DNA from: Isoetes taiwanensis | Taxonomy: Eukaryota > Streptophyta > Lycopodiopsida > Isoetales > Isoetaceae | Reading direction: 5' to 3' | DNA length: 64,000 nucleotides | Assembly: GCA_021234155.1 (NCBI GenBank) | Contig: JAJEKV010000006.1 | Coordinates: 7,775,003 to 7,839,002, forward strand | Shown here: positions 10,664-22,225 of the stretch, piece by piece | Position numbering within the stretch: position 1 is the stretch's first letter | Layout of the letters: each line of letters opens with the position of its first letter | Notes under the pieces: model-generated | The model's input: only the letters and a program-made list of their open reading frames with translations | The model's database searches: none | Told to the model about the DNA's origin: nothing | Position numbers and translations under genes: made by a program

Positions 10664-13600
10664 AAGAACGGGTCGATCCCTCGTTTTTCTTCCTCATCCT
10701 CCTCTTCCTCCTCTAACTCTTCCCGACCTTGATGACCTTCCCTTGTCTTCTTGCTCGGATAGAAGGCGTTTTGCAGGATCGTTCATCTAAGCGATAGCAC
10801 CGCCATGCTAGTTTCTCTCCATCGCTTTTCCCTTAAGCCTTTCATATTCCTTATCATCCATAATGGCTATCATAATAATAAGCACATGAGAAAGTTTACT
10901 TGCTGCGTCTTTGAAGTCACCAATCCTTGGTTTCATCTATGAGGATCGCTTCGTATGATGACTTTCACGCATTCTATGTCATTTGCAGCACTTAGAGCAT
11001 ATGCATAGGACATGTCGGAGGGACATATAGTGACGATTGTGTAATGCATTTACGTCGTGCAACCAGCGCATATGTTGAAGAGCGTATTATAGTCTTCAAG
11101 TGACCATCTGGGCGCCTCGACTATCAAGCACGAAGAGTGTGATATCATGAGGACCTTCACCCACCGGCAAGGCACACTTGAAACCAAAGTGGACACTTGA
11201 TAAAAAATGTGGATTAAGTCTCCGGGGTCCGCTTCACCAACGCTTAGCGACTTTTCGTTTCAAGTCGGATGCAACTTTTGTGTGAATTCCGATCTTTGCA
11301 ACGTTCTTCAACCTTTTGCTTGACAAAGTCCTTGGACCAAAATACATACTTCTTTAGGTCGATCGTTGGAGACGTTATACTTTTGCATTAGTCCTAACTC
11401 GACAACGACCACTTTCGATGTAAGCCTTTGCAATTCCTCACCAAGCGCCTTCTTGAGCACTCTAATATTCTTCATTTCGCCGCATGCATCTTCAAAGGAT
11501 TCCATAGCCTTTGTTCTTTGAGGTTTTCTTGTAAAGGATTTCCTTTCTCGATTAACCTATCCAAGACCGAGATGAGTTCTTGATCTTCTAATCCTCGGGC
11601 CTTCCTCATCTCTCGTTGTCTGCGATATCAAAATTGATGTGTGTCAGCGAGGAGGAAATCTTCCTTGTGAATCGGCAACTTCTTCTCCACGTGGCGTCCC
11701 GAATTCATTCCATTTCTCCCCATACGGGATCTGAAGCAAAAACTATCTTGCAGGCATCCTTGGGCACAGTTGGTTCTTGGGCAAACATCACCCTTTTCAT
11801 CTCCTTTTTTTTTCTTTGATCGGTGCTCTTGTTCTTGTCACGTATTATAGTCGACTAAGTGTCCTTTCCAAAGAACTTGAATTGGCGCTTTTGACTTGGC
11901 CACATGCGGTAGGCATTGGCTTCCCATATTCAATCCTTTGGTTAGAGCATGCTTAGAAGTTGCTCTATATAGGGACTGCAAGGAATAACCGTTAGCTTTA
12001 TAATCGTGAATTCAAACAATCCTTCTAGTTTATAATCGCGCCCGTAGCGATTTCATATTAGAAGGCCGTCGCGCCGGTAGCGATTTGCCTTCGCTAAATA
12101 ACAAAGGGTTTTTGAAATAGTAGATGGTTCTAGTCGTATAAGCAAATCGGCGGCTGCACGATTTTATATTAGAATACAAATTAGCGGCGTGGCTCAACTT
12201 GTATTCTAATATAAAATCGCCGCGATTTGCTTATTTGACGGAAGCGTCTACCATCCGAGAACCCATTGCCTTCTACTATGAAATCGCGCTTTGGCGCGAT
12301 TTGGTATCGAAAAAATAAAAATGTGGGAAGAGAATTACCTTTTGTATAAGAAAGTTTTCCCATGTCATTTAGGAGTGCGCTTATTTCGGCTAGTTCGGTG
12401 TTGTTGTTGATTTCGGGGAACCGGCGGTTTATCAGAATCTGACTTATAGAACAACCGATTCCCGGTATGTTGTGCCTTCTTGATGAGAATCTTACGGGCC
12501 TCTATTGAATCTTGGCCATCTATTATCATAAAATGTATGTGCGAGTTCTCGATGAAGTCCTCCGGCTTGCTCGGATGATTACCTTTTTGTTACGGTATCG
12601 TAAGGCACTACATCTCTGCGGGGCATTGGCACTGCCACGGATTTTCGATCATCTTGTTCAATATCTCCAAGGAGTCTTTGCTTGTCATACCTTCTGCTGA
12701 TATAAATAGCTTTAGTGGACTGAAAAGCTGTCCCCGTTATTTTGGATGTGAATTTGAGGCCAGTGGATACTTGTCGGCATATTTCTTGATTTGCTCATTG
12801 CCTCCAAGCTGCTTTGGCCTTGTCATCGTCACTTGTAAGGCCTTTTGTCACTTCCGTAGTTTCCCGCCTCTAGAGCTAGCTTCTTCCTTGTCCTTCAGCG
12901 CTGTAAGTAGACCTTTGCCAGGGGGCCTCGTGCTAATGGCTCGTCGAGCATTTGTAAGCCCTCGCATATTCTTATAGGAGTCAATGGCTGCCACTGTCCG
13001 ACCAAATTTGAAGAGGTTATCGGCCATGTAATAAATGCGATCTTAAAGCGATCTCTTTAAAAGAGCTCGCCTTTGCATCGATTGATCTTCTTTAGGCTTT
13101 TCTTATGTTTTGGCCCACTTCAACTAGCCGAGCGAAAGAAAGAATCGTCACATGCTTCACATGTAATAAGAATTCCCGCTTCTTCATTTGATCGGTCTCT
13201 CTTAACCTTGACATGAATATGAGGTTCCGTCTTCCCACCAGTTTTGAATATCTCCACATACCATTCGACCCCTCTATAAGATCTTCTTCGGACATGGAGG
13301 TTCTACCGAGCCTTTATTATTCGGATGTATCTTCTAACGTCAATACATCTTTGCGAGTGCATAACAGTAACATCTTCTTACATCCTTTGCCTTTTACGGA
13401 TTTGTAGAGGTCTCGCCTTGCTTGGTCCTCCCTCTTTTGATTGTCTTTTGTGATCTGTGAAATTACGACACATGGGTTAATCTTTTTATGCTCAAATAAA
13501 TGTCGACACATATGCAACAAAAAGCAGCTTGGGCGATTTGAAAAATGAATACCACGACAAGTTCATTTAGTTTATTGGTCGAGGGAGCGGTAGCGTTTTG

Positions 13601-13926
13601 TCCCGTCAAAATGCAACAAATACGGCGCAGGCGCATTTTAGAAGTGACCTGAAAGATAAAGAAACTAATGTAATGCCTAATTAAAAGCTGCGCCGGCGTT
13701 TTGTCGAATCAAAATGCTCGGGACACAACTAACTATAAAAATGCAACTTAAAAGTTGAATCTTCATCGAGGAGGACACAACTAACTATAAAAAACACAAC
13801 TAGCTCTTGAATCTTGTTCATTAAGTATACAAGCTTCAAGCGGCACATCTCTGAATTAAAGTACACATTAAGCATTTGTTTCCATACATTTTTGGGACAT
13901 ATGAACTCAAACATTAGAGGACACAT
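10664..13926 (-). pseudogene. Degenerate minus-strand coding remnants, unrecognised
   Basis: Short open stretches in shifting frames read like real protein: EDACGEMKNIRVLKKALGEE (near 11500), RKMLLLCTRKDV-type text near 13350, and SKVVVVELGLMQKYNV near 11420. Stops and frameshifts separate them. Together with the intact ORF below 10663 they suggest a decayed multi-kilobase gene or gene set. No family could be named. Confidence 0.35.
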
Positions 13927-14403
13927 GCTTCTTATTGGATAATAACTTTACGGAAAAACATCCTAAAACCCTAACAAAAAAAGGGACACGAGAGATCAAT
14001 TCTGAACAAAAAGCAGATCAATTACGAGGCGCTTGTTGGATTTGTGCTTTTCGTGTTGTGACCTCCGGGCTTTGCATTTGTGCTTTTGCTTTGATCGCCC
14101 ACCTCTACCGGTAGCCTCGACGCGGCTGCCGAGATCCTCTAGGCGCCATTGAAGCGCAAGTGCGGATAGTGTGAGACTGGGATTTTGGTTTAAACTTATA
14201 TGTATCGTTCATAATCTTGGCGCCGATTTAAAACCGTAAATTCAAATTCGGCGTCCTTTTAAATTTATACCGCCTTAATTAACCGTCCAGCTCATTTACA
14301 AATTTAAAATTGTGTTTTTCTTTTTAGTGCAATTTCAAGAACCATTAATTATTAATTTCAAGAAACGCATATGTGGCAATCTACTACCACCTAATCGGCC
14401 ACC

Positions 14404-14502
14404 TACTATCAGAGCGCCCAAGATCATTCCTACTATCAGAGCGCCCAAGATCATTCCTACTATCAGAGCGCCCAAGAACAATCTTCTATCAGAGCGCCTA
14501 CA
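14404..14502. repeat. 27-bp tandem repeat, about 3.7 copies
   Basis: TACTATCAGAGCGCCCAAGA plus seven further bases repeats at 14404, 14431 and 14458, with a shortened fourth copy to 14502. Confidence 0.9.
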
Positions 14503-15839
14503 ATCCCCTTCGATCGAGCAGCCTTCAATCCCATTCGATGTCTCGCTTTGAACTATGGTGAGTGTGATTCCATTCCGAATGCATTCTCTTGTTCTCTATT
14601 TTTCGTCCTCTATTTTTTCCAATGAATTTTGGTTCTTTATCAGTGTCGGAGAAGAATGCTATCTTTTAACAACAAACTTGAAGCGCCGAGTAGGCTTATG
14701 TAAAATCGAAGATCTGAATCCAAATTCAATGTGTCATGGTGTTCCTCTTGGAAACAGTTTCTGTAAGATTTCCATTATAAACTGCAATTATGAAGATGAG
14801 GCTCTTCCAAGAAGACATCCCGGTGGCGATACGGTTGGTGAAAGTGTGGGCACATTTGTAGCATGGCCAAAAAGCGCCTGAAAAAGGTATGTATATTTGG
14901 ATATTCAAAAAAAAGAATATATCATATCATCTGCGTGATGTTGTGAACTTTGAATTCTGTGATGGTCTTTAGCCGGTCTTATCAACCCCATGAAACTACA
15001 TTAATGAAAATATGTAGTTTCTTGGGGTTCATCCTCTTGGCTGGAGGGCATCACAGATTCAATGTTTTCGACATTGCATATAAAAAAAAAAATAAACTAA
15101 TGACGAAAAGTATAGTGCAAAATTGCGCCGGCGCGAGTTTGTATTCATATTCAAAAAGTTATGTACATTTCTTCTTACGCAAAAAATGCGCCCGGTAGCG
15201 AATTCTTTCTATCTCTACAATATGTCACATGTGCCCACTTCATCTGCCCAATCCCAGAAGAAGTCCCACCTGAACCACCCCTCGATGGCGGGATCCTCAT
15301 CTTCCCCTGCTGGATGTCGAGTCTCCAAACCAGTGTTGTATCGATCCACGATACTATAAATCAAATCCTTGTACTTATTTGTTGGCATGAGCCTTACTAA
15401 GAACATGAGGAGTCGATATGTCCATAGATGCGATGGAAGTGTACCCATGGCCCCGATCTGGTGTCTAATGGATTCTCCAACTCTCTTTGAGCGTTTTGAG
15501 CAGCACACTCAAGTAATATCTTATGCGAGGGTCGAGTTGATGGTCGTCCAGGGAACTAGAACCACCCGGTGTATTTGAACCGGCCGGTGTCCATGCATAA
15601 GGAAAATCCATGGCACTAGAGCGAGAGAAAGTAATTAGCACGGATCTATTTCACCGCACCGCTGGCGATTTGTATAGAGCCGTATGAAATTGAAATGCCA
15701 AACTAAAACGCGCTGGCGCGATTTGATTAACCTAGTGGAAAAGCGTAACCCAAAAAATAAAAATGCGCCAAGCGCGATTTCTCCCATTCCAACATATTAT
15801 TCTAACAAAATGCAGAATGCAGAATCACGAGAATTCAAA

Positions 15840-16170
15840 ATATAAAGCCAGTATTAGTTCATTGTTTAGTTCATTGTTTTAGTTCATTATTTAGAGCAGA
15901 TAGAGGAAGAGCTAGTGAAGATCTATGATCTATGATATCATAGATCATAGAGCAAGATCATAGAGCAGATATGATATATGATCATTATTTACTTCATTAT
16001 TTGGATCATTAATTAGAAAGAGATAGAGGAAGAGCTCGTGAAATATAATAACTTCATTATTTTAGATCATTAATTAGAACAGATAGAGGAAGAGCTAGTG
16101 AAATAGAATAAGAGCAGATCATATAGGCAAGATCACAGAACAAGATCATAGAGCAGGATATTCTGATTCA
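15840..16170. repeat. Irregular repeats of GATAGAGGAAGAGCTAGTGA
   Basis: GATAGAGGAAGAGCT(A/C)GTGA occurs three times (about 15900, 16023 and 16081), with recurrent TTCATTATTT and AGATCATAGAGCA phrases between. Non-coding. Confidence 0.65.
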
Positions 16171-16439
16171 TGTAAAAGTAAGCGATTAAGCGATTAAATT
16201 AAGCGTGGTAAATATCTTTGATGCATGTAAAAGTAAATAACATGCTTTACGTAAAATAACTAAAAGAATGAGAGTTACTAACCTATTTTGTGTTTCGTGC
16301 GAGAATTGAGCCTTTGACTTGAGAGCCCCAAAAGATCGAAAACCAAAGTAATAGCGACTAGAAGCCGAGTAGCTTTAACACAAAAAAAAAAAACCAAAGT
16401 TATTCAAAGTCGAGAGAGATTGTCTGAGCGAAAAACCTT

Positions 16440-16870
16440 GAAGAATTCTGCCTACAAACCTTGGAGCCGAAAACAACTTTGAGCCGAAAACCCTAAGCTC
16501 GAAAAACCGAGTTTAAAGCCGAGTTTAAAGCTCGAAAAGCCGAGTTTAAAGAAGATAGAAGTCGAAAAGTCGAGATTGATGCGTAGATAAGCCGAGAAGC
16601 AAATAGAATTCGGGATTGAAGCGTTATTGAAGTGTCTAGATAGCCAGATTGAAGCGGATAGATAGCGGAAAAGCTCGAAGCGGATAATGAAAAGCTCGGC
16701 GGAAGAGAGCCGAAAAAGCTCGCCGAGAATGAAGTAGATAGATAGATCGAAAGCGGATAGTAAAAAAGCTCGACGAAGCGAAAGCGAAGTTCAAAGCGCA
16801 CCAGCAGAGTTCGAAAGCGCACCAGAGTTTGAAGTTCGAAAGAGAGACAGAAAAGCTGGAAAAGTGGGAA
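16440..16870. repeat. Low-complexity GCCGAAAAGCTCG-type repeats
   Basis: Short purine-rich units (GCCGAGTTTAAAG, AAAGCTCG, GAAGCGGATAG) recur irregularly. Both-strand ORFs here are composition artefacts. Confidence 0.6.
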
Positions 16871-16959
16871 AGGGATTGTAAACTGGAAATAATAACTGCT
16901 TTAAAAAATTTCGTGCACGGCGCCATAATAAGCGCATGAACATTTATTGCAAGGGTTAT

Positions 16960-17340
16960 ATAAGTTATAAGATTTAAGGTTAATAGTTTTAAGGTTTATA
17001 AGTTAAGGTTATTAGTTAAGGTTAATATTTTTAAGTTCATAAATAAGGTTATAAGTTTAAAAGTTTATGAATTTGAATTTAGAAGTTTTAAGTTTTAGAA
17101 GTTTTAGGCTAAGGTTATATTTATTTATTGAAGGTTAGAAGTTTTAACCTTACAACTTCTAACCTTAAAAGTGCTAACCTAAAGCCTTAAAGTTGTTTTT
17201 AAGGTTACAACATTAAAGGTTATTATAAGTTAATATATTATAGGTAAACTTATTATTATTATAGATTAAGTTATTATAGGTTATTAAGGTTATTATTAAG
17301 GTTAACTTTCATTTAAGAACATGTTAGGGAGATGTTATTT
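16960..17340. repeat. AT-rich degenerate AAGGTTATAAGTT repeats
   Basis: About 380 bp built from variants of TAAGGTTA and AAGTTTTA in both orientations. It lies directly upstream of the plus-strand gene at 17.4 kb and could be its promoter or spacer region. Confidence 0.6.
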
Positions 17341-17387
17341 GGATATGCTAACTTACTATAGGTTTTTATTCATTTTAGGTCAATGGC

Positions 17388-17999
17388 ATGCAAAATGCTA
17401 AATCCCCCAAGGCCCCCAATGATGGTGATCAAGGCAAAGAAAAATCCCCAACTAATGAAGATGACAAAGATGATGGGAAAGGAAAGGAAAAGACCAGAAA
17501 TGAAAAGGATGAAGATGACAAAGATGATGGCAAAGGAAAGGAAAAGACCTCAAATGAAAAGGATGATGCCACAGGAAAGGAAATTGTACTTTATACTAGG
17601 GTCGATTGGAAAAACAAAAAGGTCAAGATCCTGCATGCATGCAACAGAGAGGCAGTAGGAGAAGGGATTATTGTTCTAGCAGATCCTATCAATGCAGTGA
17701 ATGATGAAAGATTAGGGGAGGACAGGTTAGGTGTGGCAATCTCAAAATTATATGACAATTGGAAGGAAAAGGGTTCAGGCAAACAAGAATGCCTAGCTTG
17801 TGTGAAGCAACTAGAGGTTCCAACTATTGTTGCATGGCCTAGGGACAGTATTCAACTGGAGGGGAACTACACATTTCCTATAGATGTAGAACCATTGTCA
17901 ATAATGTTTACACAAGTAGCAAGAGGCCACTTCCAACTTTCAAACATTATCCCACCAAAAGATGTAAGTCAGATTATGATTGTTCTCCTGAAGCCCTGA
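17388..17999 (+). CDS. DUF8039-like domain protein (exon of a transposon gene)
   Basis: 203-aa ORF. Residues 1-65 are a charged repeat: a DDKDDGKGKEKT unit occurs twice. Residues 70-170 contain the pattern KVKILHACNREAVGEGIIVL..DP and later VPTIVAWPRDSIQL. I recognise this as the DUF8039 signature seen in plant transposon-derived proteins, where a small beta-rich domain ends in an AWP motif. A consensus donor (GAT|GTAAGT) at 17963/17964 suggests the exon ends there and that the last 12 residues are read-through. TTTTAG before 17380 suggests an acceptor. It is followed by the DUF7869-like remnants on the same strand, so both may belong to one gene. Confidence 0.55.
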   Translation: MQNAKSPKAPNDGDQGKEKSPTNEDDKDDGKGKEKTRNEKDEDDKDDGKGKEKTSNEKDDATGKEIVLYTRVDWKNKKVKILHACNREAVGEGIIVLADPINAVNDERLGEDRLGVAISKLYDNWKEKGSGKQECLACVKQLEVPTIVAWPRDSIQLEGNYTFPIDVEPLSIMFTQVARGHFQLSNIIPPKDVSQIMIVLLKP

Positions 18000-20271
18000 T
18001 GCAGGTTAGAGGAAGTGAATGTTGTTGGGCCTCCTGTATTAGAATGTTCACAATAGAAGAGATGGTGGTAGCAAGAGCTACATATCGGGAACATAAGTGT
18101 GATAGCGGAGGAATTTCATGTACACCATATTTGGCTATGCAATCCGGGATGAAAGATCAAAGAAGAAAAGATTCCCATTGAATGGAAAGTGGATATGTTC
18201 AAAAGCATGGATGGCTATACATGGAATTCCAACCTCTTCTTGGCACAACCGGCAAAAAAGAGACATGAAAATGGTAGTAAAATTGCATTGCATGGGAACA
18301 ATGGCACGGTAAGGCCTACCTCAAGAACTATAGCCGCAAAGGAAATATTTGAAAGATAATGCGGATTTCAATGCGGAAAACATGCCACATAAGAGTAAGA
18401 AGGATGAGCAGGTAGAGTTATTGTTGAAAAGAGATTGCCATCCCATTGTACCCGTAAGAGCATATTAGAGGAAATAAATGCATTGCTTGGGAACTTGGAG
18501 TGGCCTCTATATCCCAGCCAGTTTTAGTAGGCTATGGAATAGGCATTTCAAGCATGTGACCATAGCAACTTCAAACAACTTTGCCAAGTGCAATTTATGT
18601 GCCAAGTGAAGGAGACACTAGATAAGACTGCGGCAACCAAGTCTAAGGGCAAAGATAAGGGAACATATGAAGGACCATATGCGAGATCAACTATCATGTA
18701 GATCAACTTATTGGATGTGGAGGACCTTATCACGCAATGGAACCTAATAACTATCTATGTATTATACATGATAAAATGGACCAAGAAGACTTGTCTTCCA
18801 CAATTCAAGTACATTCCTAAGTCATGTGGAAGATCATACCCTTTGCAGATTTCAATGATCGGGGGGCAATATTGCATGGGCGATCTCGAGACCTATTATG
18901 GCCATTTCGGTTTAGAGTTGTGGAGTGATGGTCCAGATTTTCACATTGGGAGTATCATGAGGTGTTTAAGAAACTATGAGAAGGGTTACAATGGTCACCC
19001 TGGGGATCCTACTACTAGCCAGGGCACTACATAGTGCATTGTTGGATGGAACCCCTAATAGTATTGAAAAGTTTAGCAAGGCAAGATTTAGGAGGAATGG
19101 ACCTAATGAACATGTTGGAGCTTCAACATCTCGTGCTAAACCTCGAGATGCGCTTGAAAAGTTCCTCTTGCAACTAGATAATTGTCTTTGGTCAAAATAA
19201 GAACGGTGGATGTTTTCTTTCCTATCCTACTTAACATTTGTGGGTGTTTTTTGAAAGAGTCAATTTGGGGTTCCTAATGCCCGGACATACTCATGAGGAT
19301 GTGGATGCATTGTTTGGAAAATATAGTCATGTATTGAGACAACAGACAGATTACCAACTTTCCCAGGCTATTGGAAATATTTCATGGATGTACAAATCCA
19401 TCTCCTATAGGATCTATCATAGAAGAAGTGCACGATTGGAAGAGTTTTGTGGATGGTTATGCTCTCGACATGGAAGGTCATTCTAGACCTCTTCAATTCA
19501 CTTTTTGGGTGAGAGAAGGATTCCAATCATGCAATGGAAAATGAGACCTTGAGGAGGAGAAGTGGAGAGGTGGGGGCAGAAATTTGGCGCAGGGATGCAA
19601 ATGGCAAGCCTATGATACCTCCCTGGTCAACCAAAAGCTCTAAAACCAATCAAGAAGTCAAGCAATTGGGATTGACTAAGGATGGCATCAATGACTACAT
19701 CAAGCATTGGCAAACTAATTGAGATGACACAAATCGTGCATTGATAGATTATTGGAAGAAGGTGATCAACTTGTTGGATGAGGTAGACACATCCTCCGAA
19801 AGATTTGAAAGAAGGGTGGTTCCTCAAAAGTAAGTGGAAAACATTATTTGGCCTTGTGAAGATGATGGTACCATTAGTAGCATTGTGAAGGCATATGCTC
19901 CTCCTCAATCTGATAAACACTATGTTGGTCCTAAGAAGGATAGGCCAAAATATCTAGGCATGGATTCTTATGAACCTTCTACTGACGTGGAGTGCAACCA
20001 ATTTGTAGTAGTAAAACCAGCAGATCTAGAGACCTATCCAGTGTGGTTGGGATGGACTATCTCGGATATTTGCAAAGAAGAAGGTGATGTTAACTTCAAT
20101 AAGGTGCGCGTGGAATGGTGGTGTCCAGTACATCAGTTGAGTAATGTCACCGATAAAGAAAGATATTCAGATTGTTGGACAAAGAGGTGGAGGAGAAATC
20201 CAAGTGATCCTGATCTTTGGCTAGACATTGAAACCGTGATTGTACTCGTGGACTCCAAAAACTATTCCTAG
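18000..20271 (+). pseudogene. DUF7869-like putative transposase gene, frame-disrupted
   Basis: Ordered blocks on the plus strand: FPLNGKWICSKAWMAIHGIP (18170-18230), the DKMDQ block (18773-18787), YYGHFGLELWSDGPDFHIG (about 18894-18951), LDNCLWSK then a stop in the expected Asn/Lys-rich block (about 19173-19199), and VNLGFLMPGHTHEDVDALFG (19259-19318). A C-terminal ORF at 19834-20271 contains FVVVKPADLETYPVWLGW. The two LDN/GHTHED blocks and DKMD give a set of conserved acidic residues like a DDE nuclease; this role is inferred. At least three frameshifts or stops interrupt it, some perhaps unannotated introns. The same family recurs as a fragment at 4.9-5.7 kb. Confidence 0.6.
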
Positions 20272-20570
20272 TAAAAAAATGAGAGTTACAATACCTCGGG
20301 ATGTAAGGAATAAGGTTCTCATATCCTTGGGGATGCTAGTGGAAAAATGAAAAACAATTACTATGTATCTTTTCTACAGTTAATAAAAGTTGTGTACTAC
20401 TTGAGTTCCATGATATATGATTTTGTAATTTGAAGTTAAGGTGTGAGTTTATATTCCCGTGTGTGATTATATGTTAACGTCTATTCTAGTCTAAGGGCAA
20501 CAAAGTTACTAAAAAGGTGAATTTAACAAAGTTACTAAAAAAGTGCAATATAAAATTTATCCCAAAATTA

Positions 20571-20602
20571 AGACATAATCCCAATTTAATTGAATGATGG
20601 TT
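20571..20602 (-). repeat. Right terminal inverted repeat (32 bp)
   Basis: Exact reverse complement of 8282-8313. Just inside it AACAAAGTTACTAAAAA occurs twice (about 20500 and 20527), a subterminal direct repeat. Confidence 0.75.
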
Positions 20603-20929
20603 AAAAATAGATTGCATGCTTACAACAATGTATCCTCATACTAAGAACTATTATCCGGATAGTGCCCTCTTCATCACATATGGATATATATTCATCGCTC
20701 TAAGTAGAGTGCGGGTATGCAACATCACCTCCGAATGATCAGTTGCAGGATATGCTACTAACATGTTTGTTAGCAACCCCATCTCCACCCACAATGTTTT
20801 CTTCCATTCTTTTTAAATTGACCACGTGTTTAACATTGCCTCTGGCGTGTGTGAAGGCTCTGTAGGAGCATTTAAAATCCTCTCCATATTGTTTATAATA
20901 TGTTGTTGCACAATAACAGAGACTTGAAA
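20603..20929. other. No gene recognised
   Basis: Unique-looking spacer without ORF or repeat structure between the right TIR and a minisatellite. Confidence 0.35.
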
Positions 20930-21125
20930 TCGACCCTCAAACTTATCAAGAAGCCTTCAAACTCGCCAAAAAATCCCCTCAAACTCGCCAAGAAGCTCCA
21001 AAACTCATCAAGAAGCTCTAAAACTTGAACAACTCAAAAACTCGATAAAGATCTCCTAAAACTCGCGAAGAACCTCAGAACTCGGCAAGAACCTCCAAAA
21101 CTCGGCAAAAAGTCTTGAAACTCGG
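20930..21125. repeat. Degenerate minisatellite, ~20-24 bp unit
   Basis: About nine units of the form AAAACTCGCCAAGAAGCTCC with substitutions and small indels. Non-coding. Confidence 0.75.
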
Positions 21126-21185
21126 TGTGATCCTTATGGCATGCTTTCACTTTCCGAGTACTTGCTGCCATTATAAATGGGTTGT

Positions 21186-22225
21186 AATTCTCGAATAAGG
21201 GCTCACATTACAACAGACAAAAGCTGCTAGGCTTTTCATTCATCTCTGCAATTTTTCTCCAATGGTCTAAAGTGGGTAGCTGCACATTGCAGGCTACCCA
21301 AAAAATGAAAAACATAGGGAATATCCAATTATAACACCTGAACCCCAAAGAAAATTGTGTCCCACAGATGTTGGCTAGTGTACCTGCCAAGAGCTTATCG
21401 TCGGGATTAAAAAACCCCGCCCTTTTGGGACCCTAGCGATAAAATCTCGGGAAGGGGCTTGGACAACACAAGGCTGCTAAATGTTCCCACAAAAAAAAAA
21501 CCCACGCTCCACAGAGAATATCGAAGTCGCGCATCATCCTTGGACCTACACATCACCAACAAAAAAACCAATAGAGAAAAACCCTCCAAAAGCGAGGGGT
21601 TGATCATGCGTGCGACGCGACAAAAAAACAATATTTACAATAATATACATATTAAGGGAGGGTGGGTGGGAGTCAAGGGAACTACTGAGAGAGGAGAATG
21701 CCGATGAGAAGAATCGGCAAGAAATGGCGATCCCCAAACGAACCAGAGCCCCATGAAATGCATGCATGCATGGGAGAGATGCATGCTCGACCATTCGAGA
21801 ATACTGATCCGATGGCTCGGATCAATGGCATTCTCGAATAAGGGCTCGTATGACAACAGATAAAATCTCCCAACGAAAAGAGAACTTCCTTATCAAAAAG
21901 GGATCGAGGTCGAAGGTTGAAGGATGGCAAAAAAAGGGATAAGATCGAGGAAGAACAAGTCACAACATAGAAAAAGACGCCAAACTGGCAAACCAAGTAG
22001 GGAGAAGCCCCTCCCCTGCCTGATATCAAAGAAAGAGAGTCAAGGAAACTACTGACAGAGGAGAAAATGCCTGAGAAGTCGATGAAAAACTGGCAAGAAA
22101 TAGCGATCCCCAAACGAACCTGAGCCCTAGAAAATGCATGTATGCATGCATGGGAGAGATGCATGCTCGCCAATTCGTTAGTACCGATCCGATGGCTCGG
22201 ATCGATGGCATTTTGGGGCTGCAAG
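21186..22225. repeat. Dispersed repeat family, one full and one truncated copy in tandem
   Basis: ATTCTCGAATAAGGGCTC followed by ACAACAGA(C/T)AAAA opens both units (about 21187 and about 21831). Both units close with a GCATGCATGGGAGAGATGCA tract and a stem GATCCGATGGCTCGGATC (about 21808 and about 22189). The first unit contains the CTACCCA...GGGATTAAAAAACCCCGCCC segment that also occurs at 28.1 kb. No coding capacity is evident; the class is unknown. Confidence 0.65.

Larger units (their letters stand above)
8318..15780. repeat. Dispersed GCGC palindromes (AAATCGCGC...GCGCGATTT family)
   Basis: In an otherwise AT-rich stretch, a near-palindrome with arms AAATCGCGC and GCGCGATTT recurs. Clear copies are at 9909-9929, 12281-12302, 15119-15140, 15705-15724 and 15761-15780. 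Related forms lie at about 12040, 12070, 12150, 12220, 13620, 13690, 15185 and 15655. Spacing is irregular, so this is not a tandem array. They look like multiple binding sites or subterminal repeats of one mobile element; the ligand is unknown. Confidence 0.7.
8282..20602. mobile_element. Putative large (~12.3 kb) TIR DNA transposon with divergent gene sets
   Basis: A perfect 32-bp inverted repeat bounds the region: AACCATCATTCAATTAAATT plus 12 more bases at 8282-8313, and its exact reverse complement at 20571-20602. Inside are a minus-strand coding block (9.9-13.9 kb), a repeat-rich AT spacer (14-17.3 kb), and a plus-strand block with DUF8039-like and DUF7869-like proteins (17.4-20.3 kb). 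This head-to-head layout resembles two-gene plant transposons. Palindromic GCGC motifs are scattered through the minus-strand half. Flanks of both ends are A-rich (TCAAAAA / TTAAAAAT), so a target duplication cannot be settled by eye. The alternative is two unrelated solo copies of a small repeat in opposite orientation. Confidence 0.55.

Noticed and set aside
12281-12302. GCGC palindromes as E2F sites
   Set aside because: E2F consensus needs TTTSSCGC. Only part of one copy fits, and the palindromic context across copies points to an element-specific motif.
16493-16926. Ser/Phe-rich minus-strand ORFs as secreted or membrane protein
   Set aside because: They arise from low-complexity GAAAAGCTCG-type repeats and lack coding signals.
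21800-22210. Helitron ends suggested by GATCCGA..TCGGATC stems
   Set aside because: No CTRR-T end follows the stem and no TC start was found; no Rep/helicase nearby.
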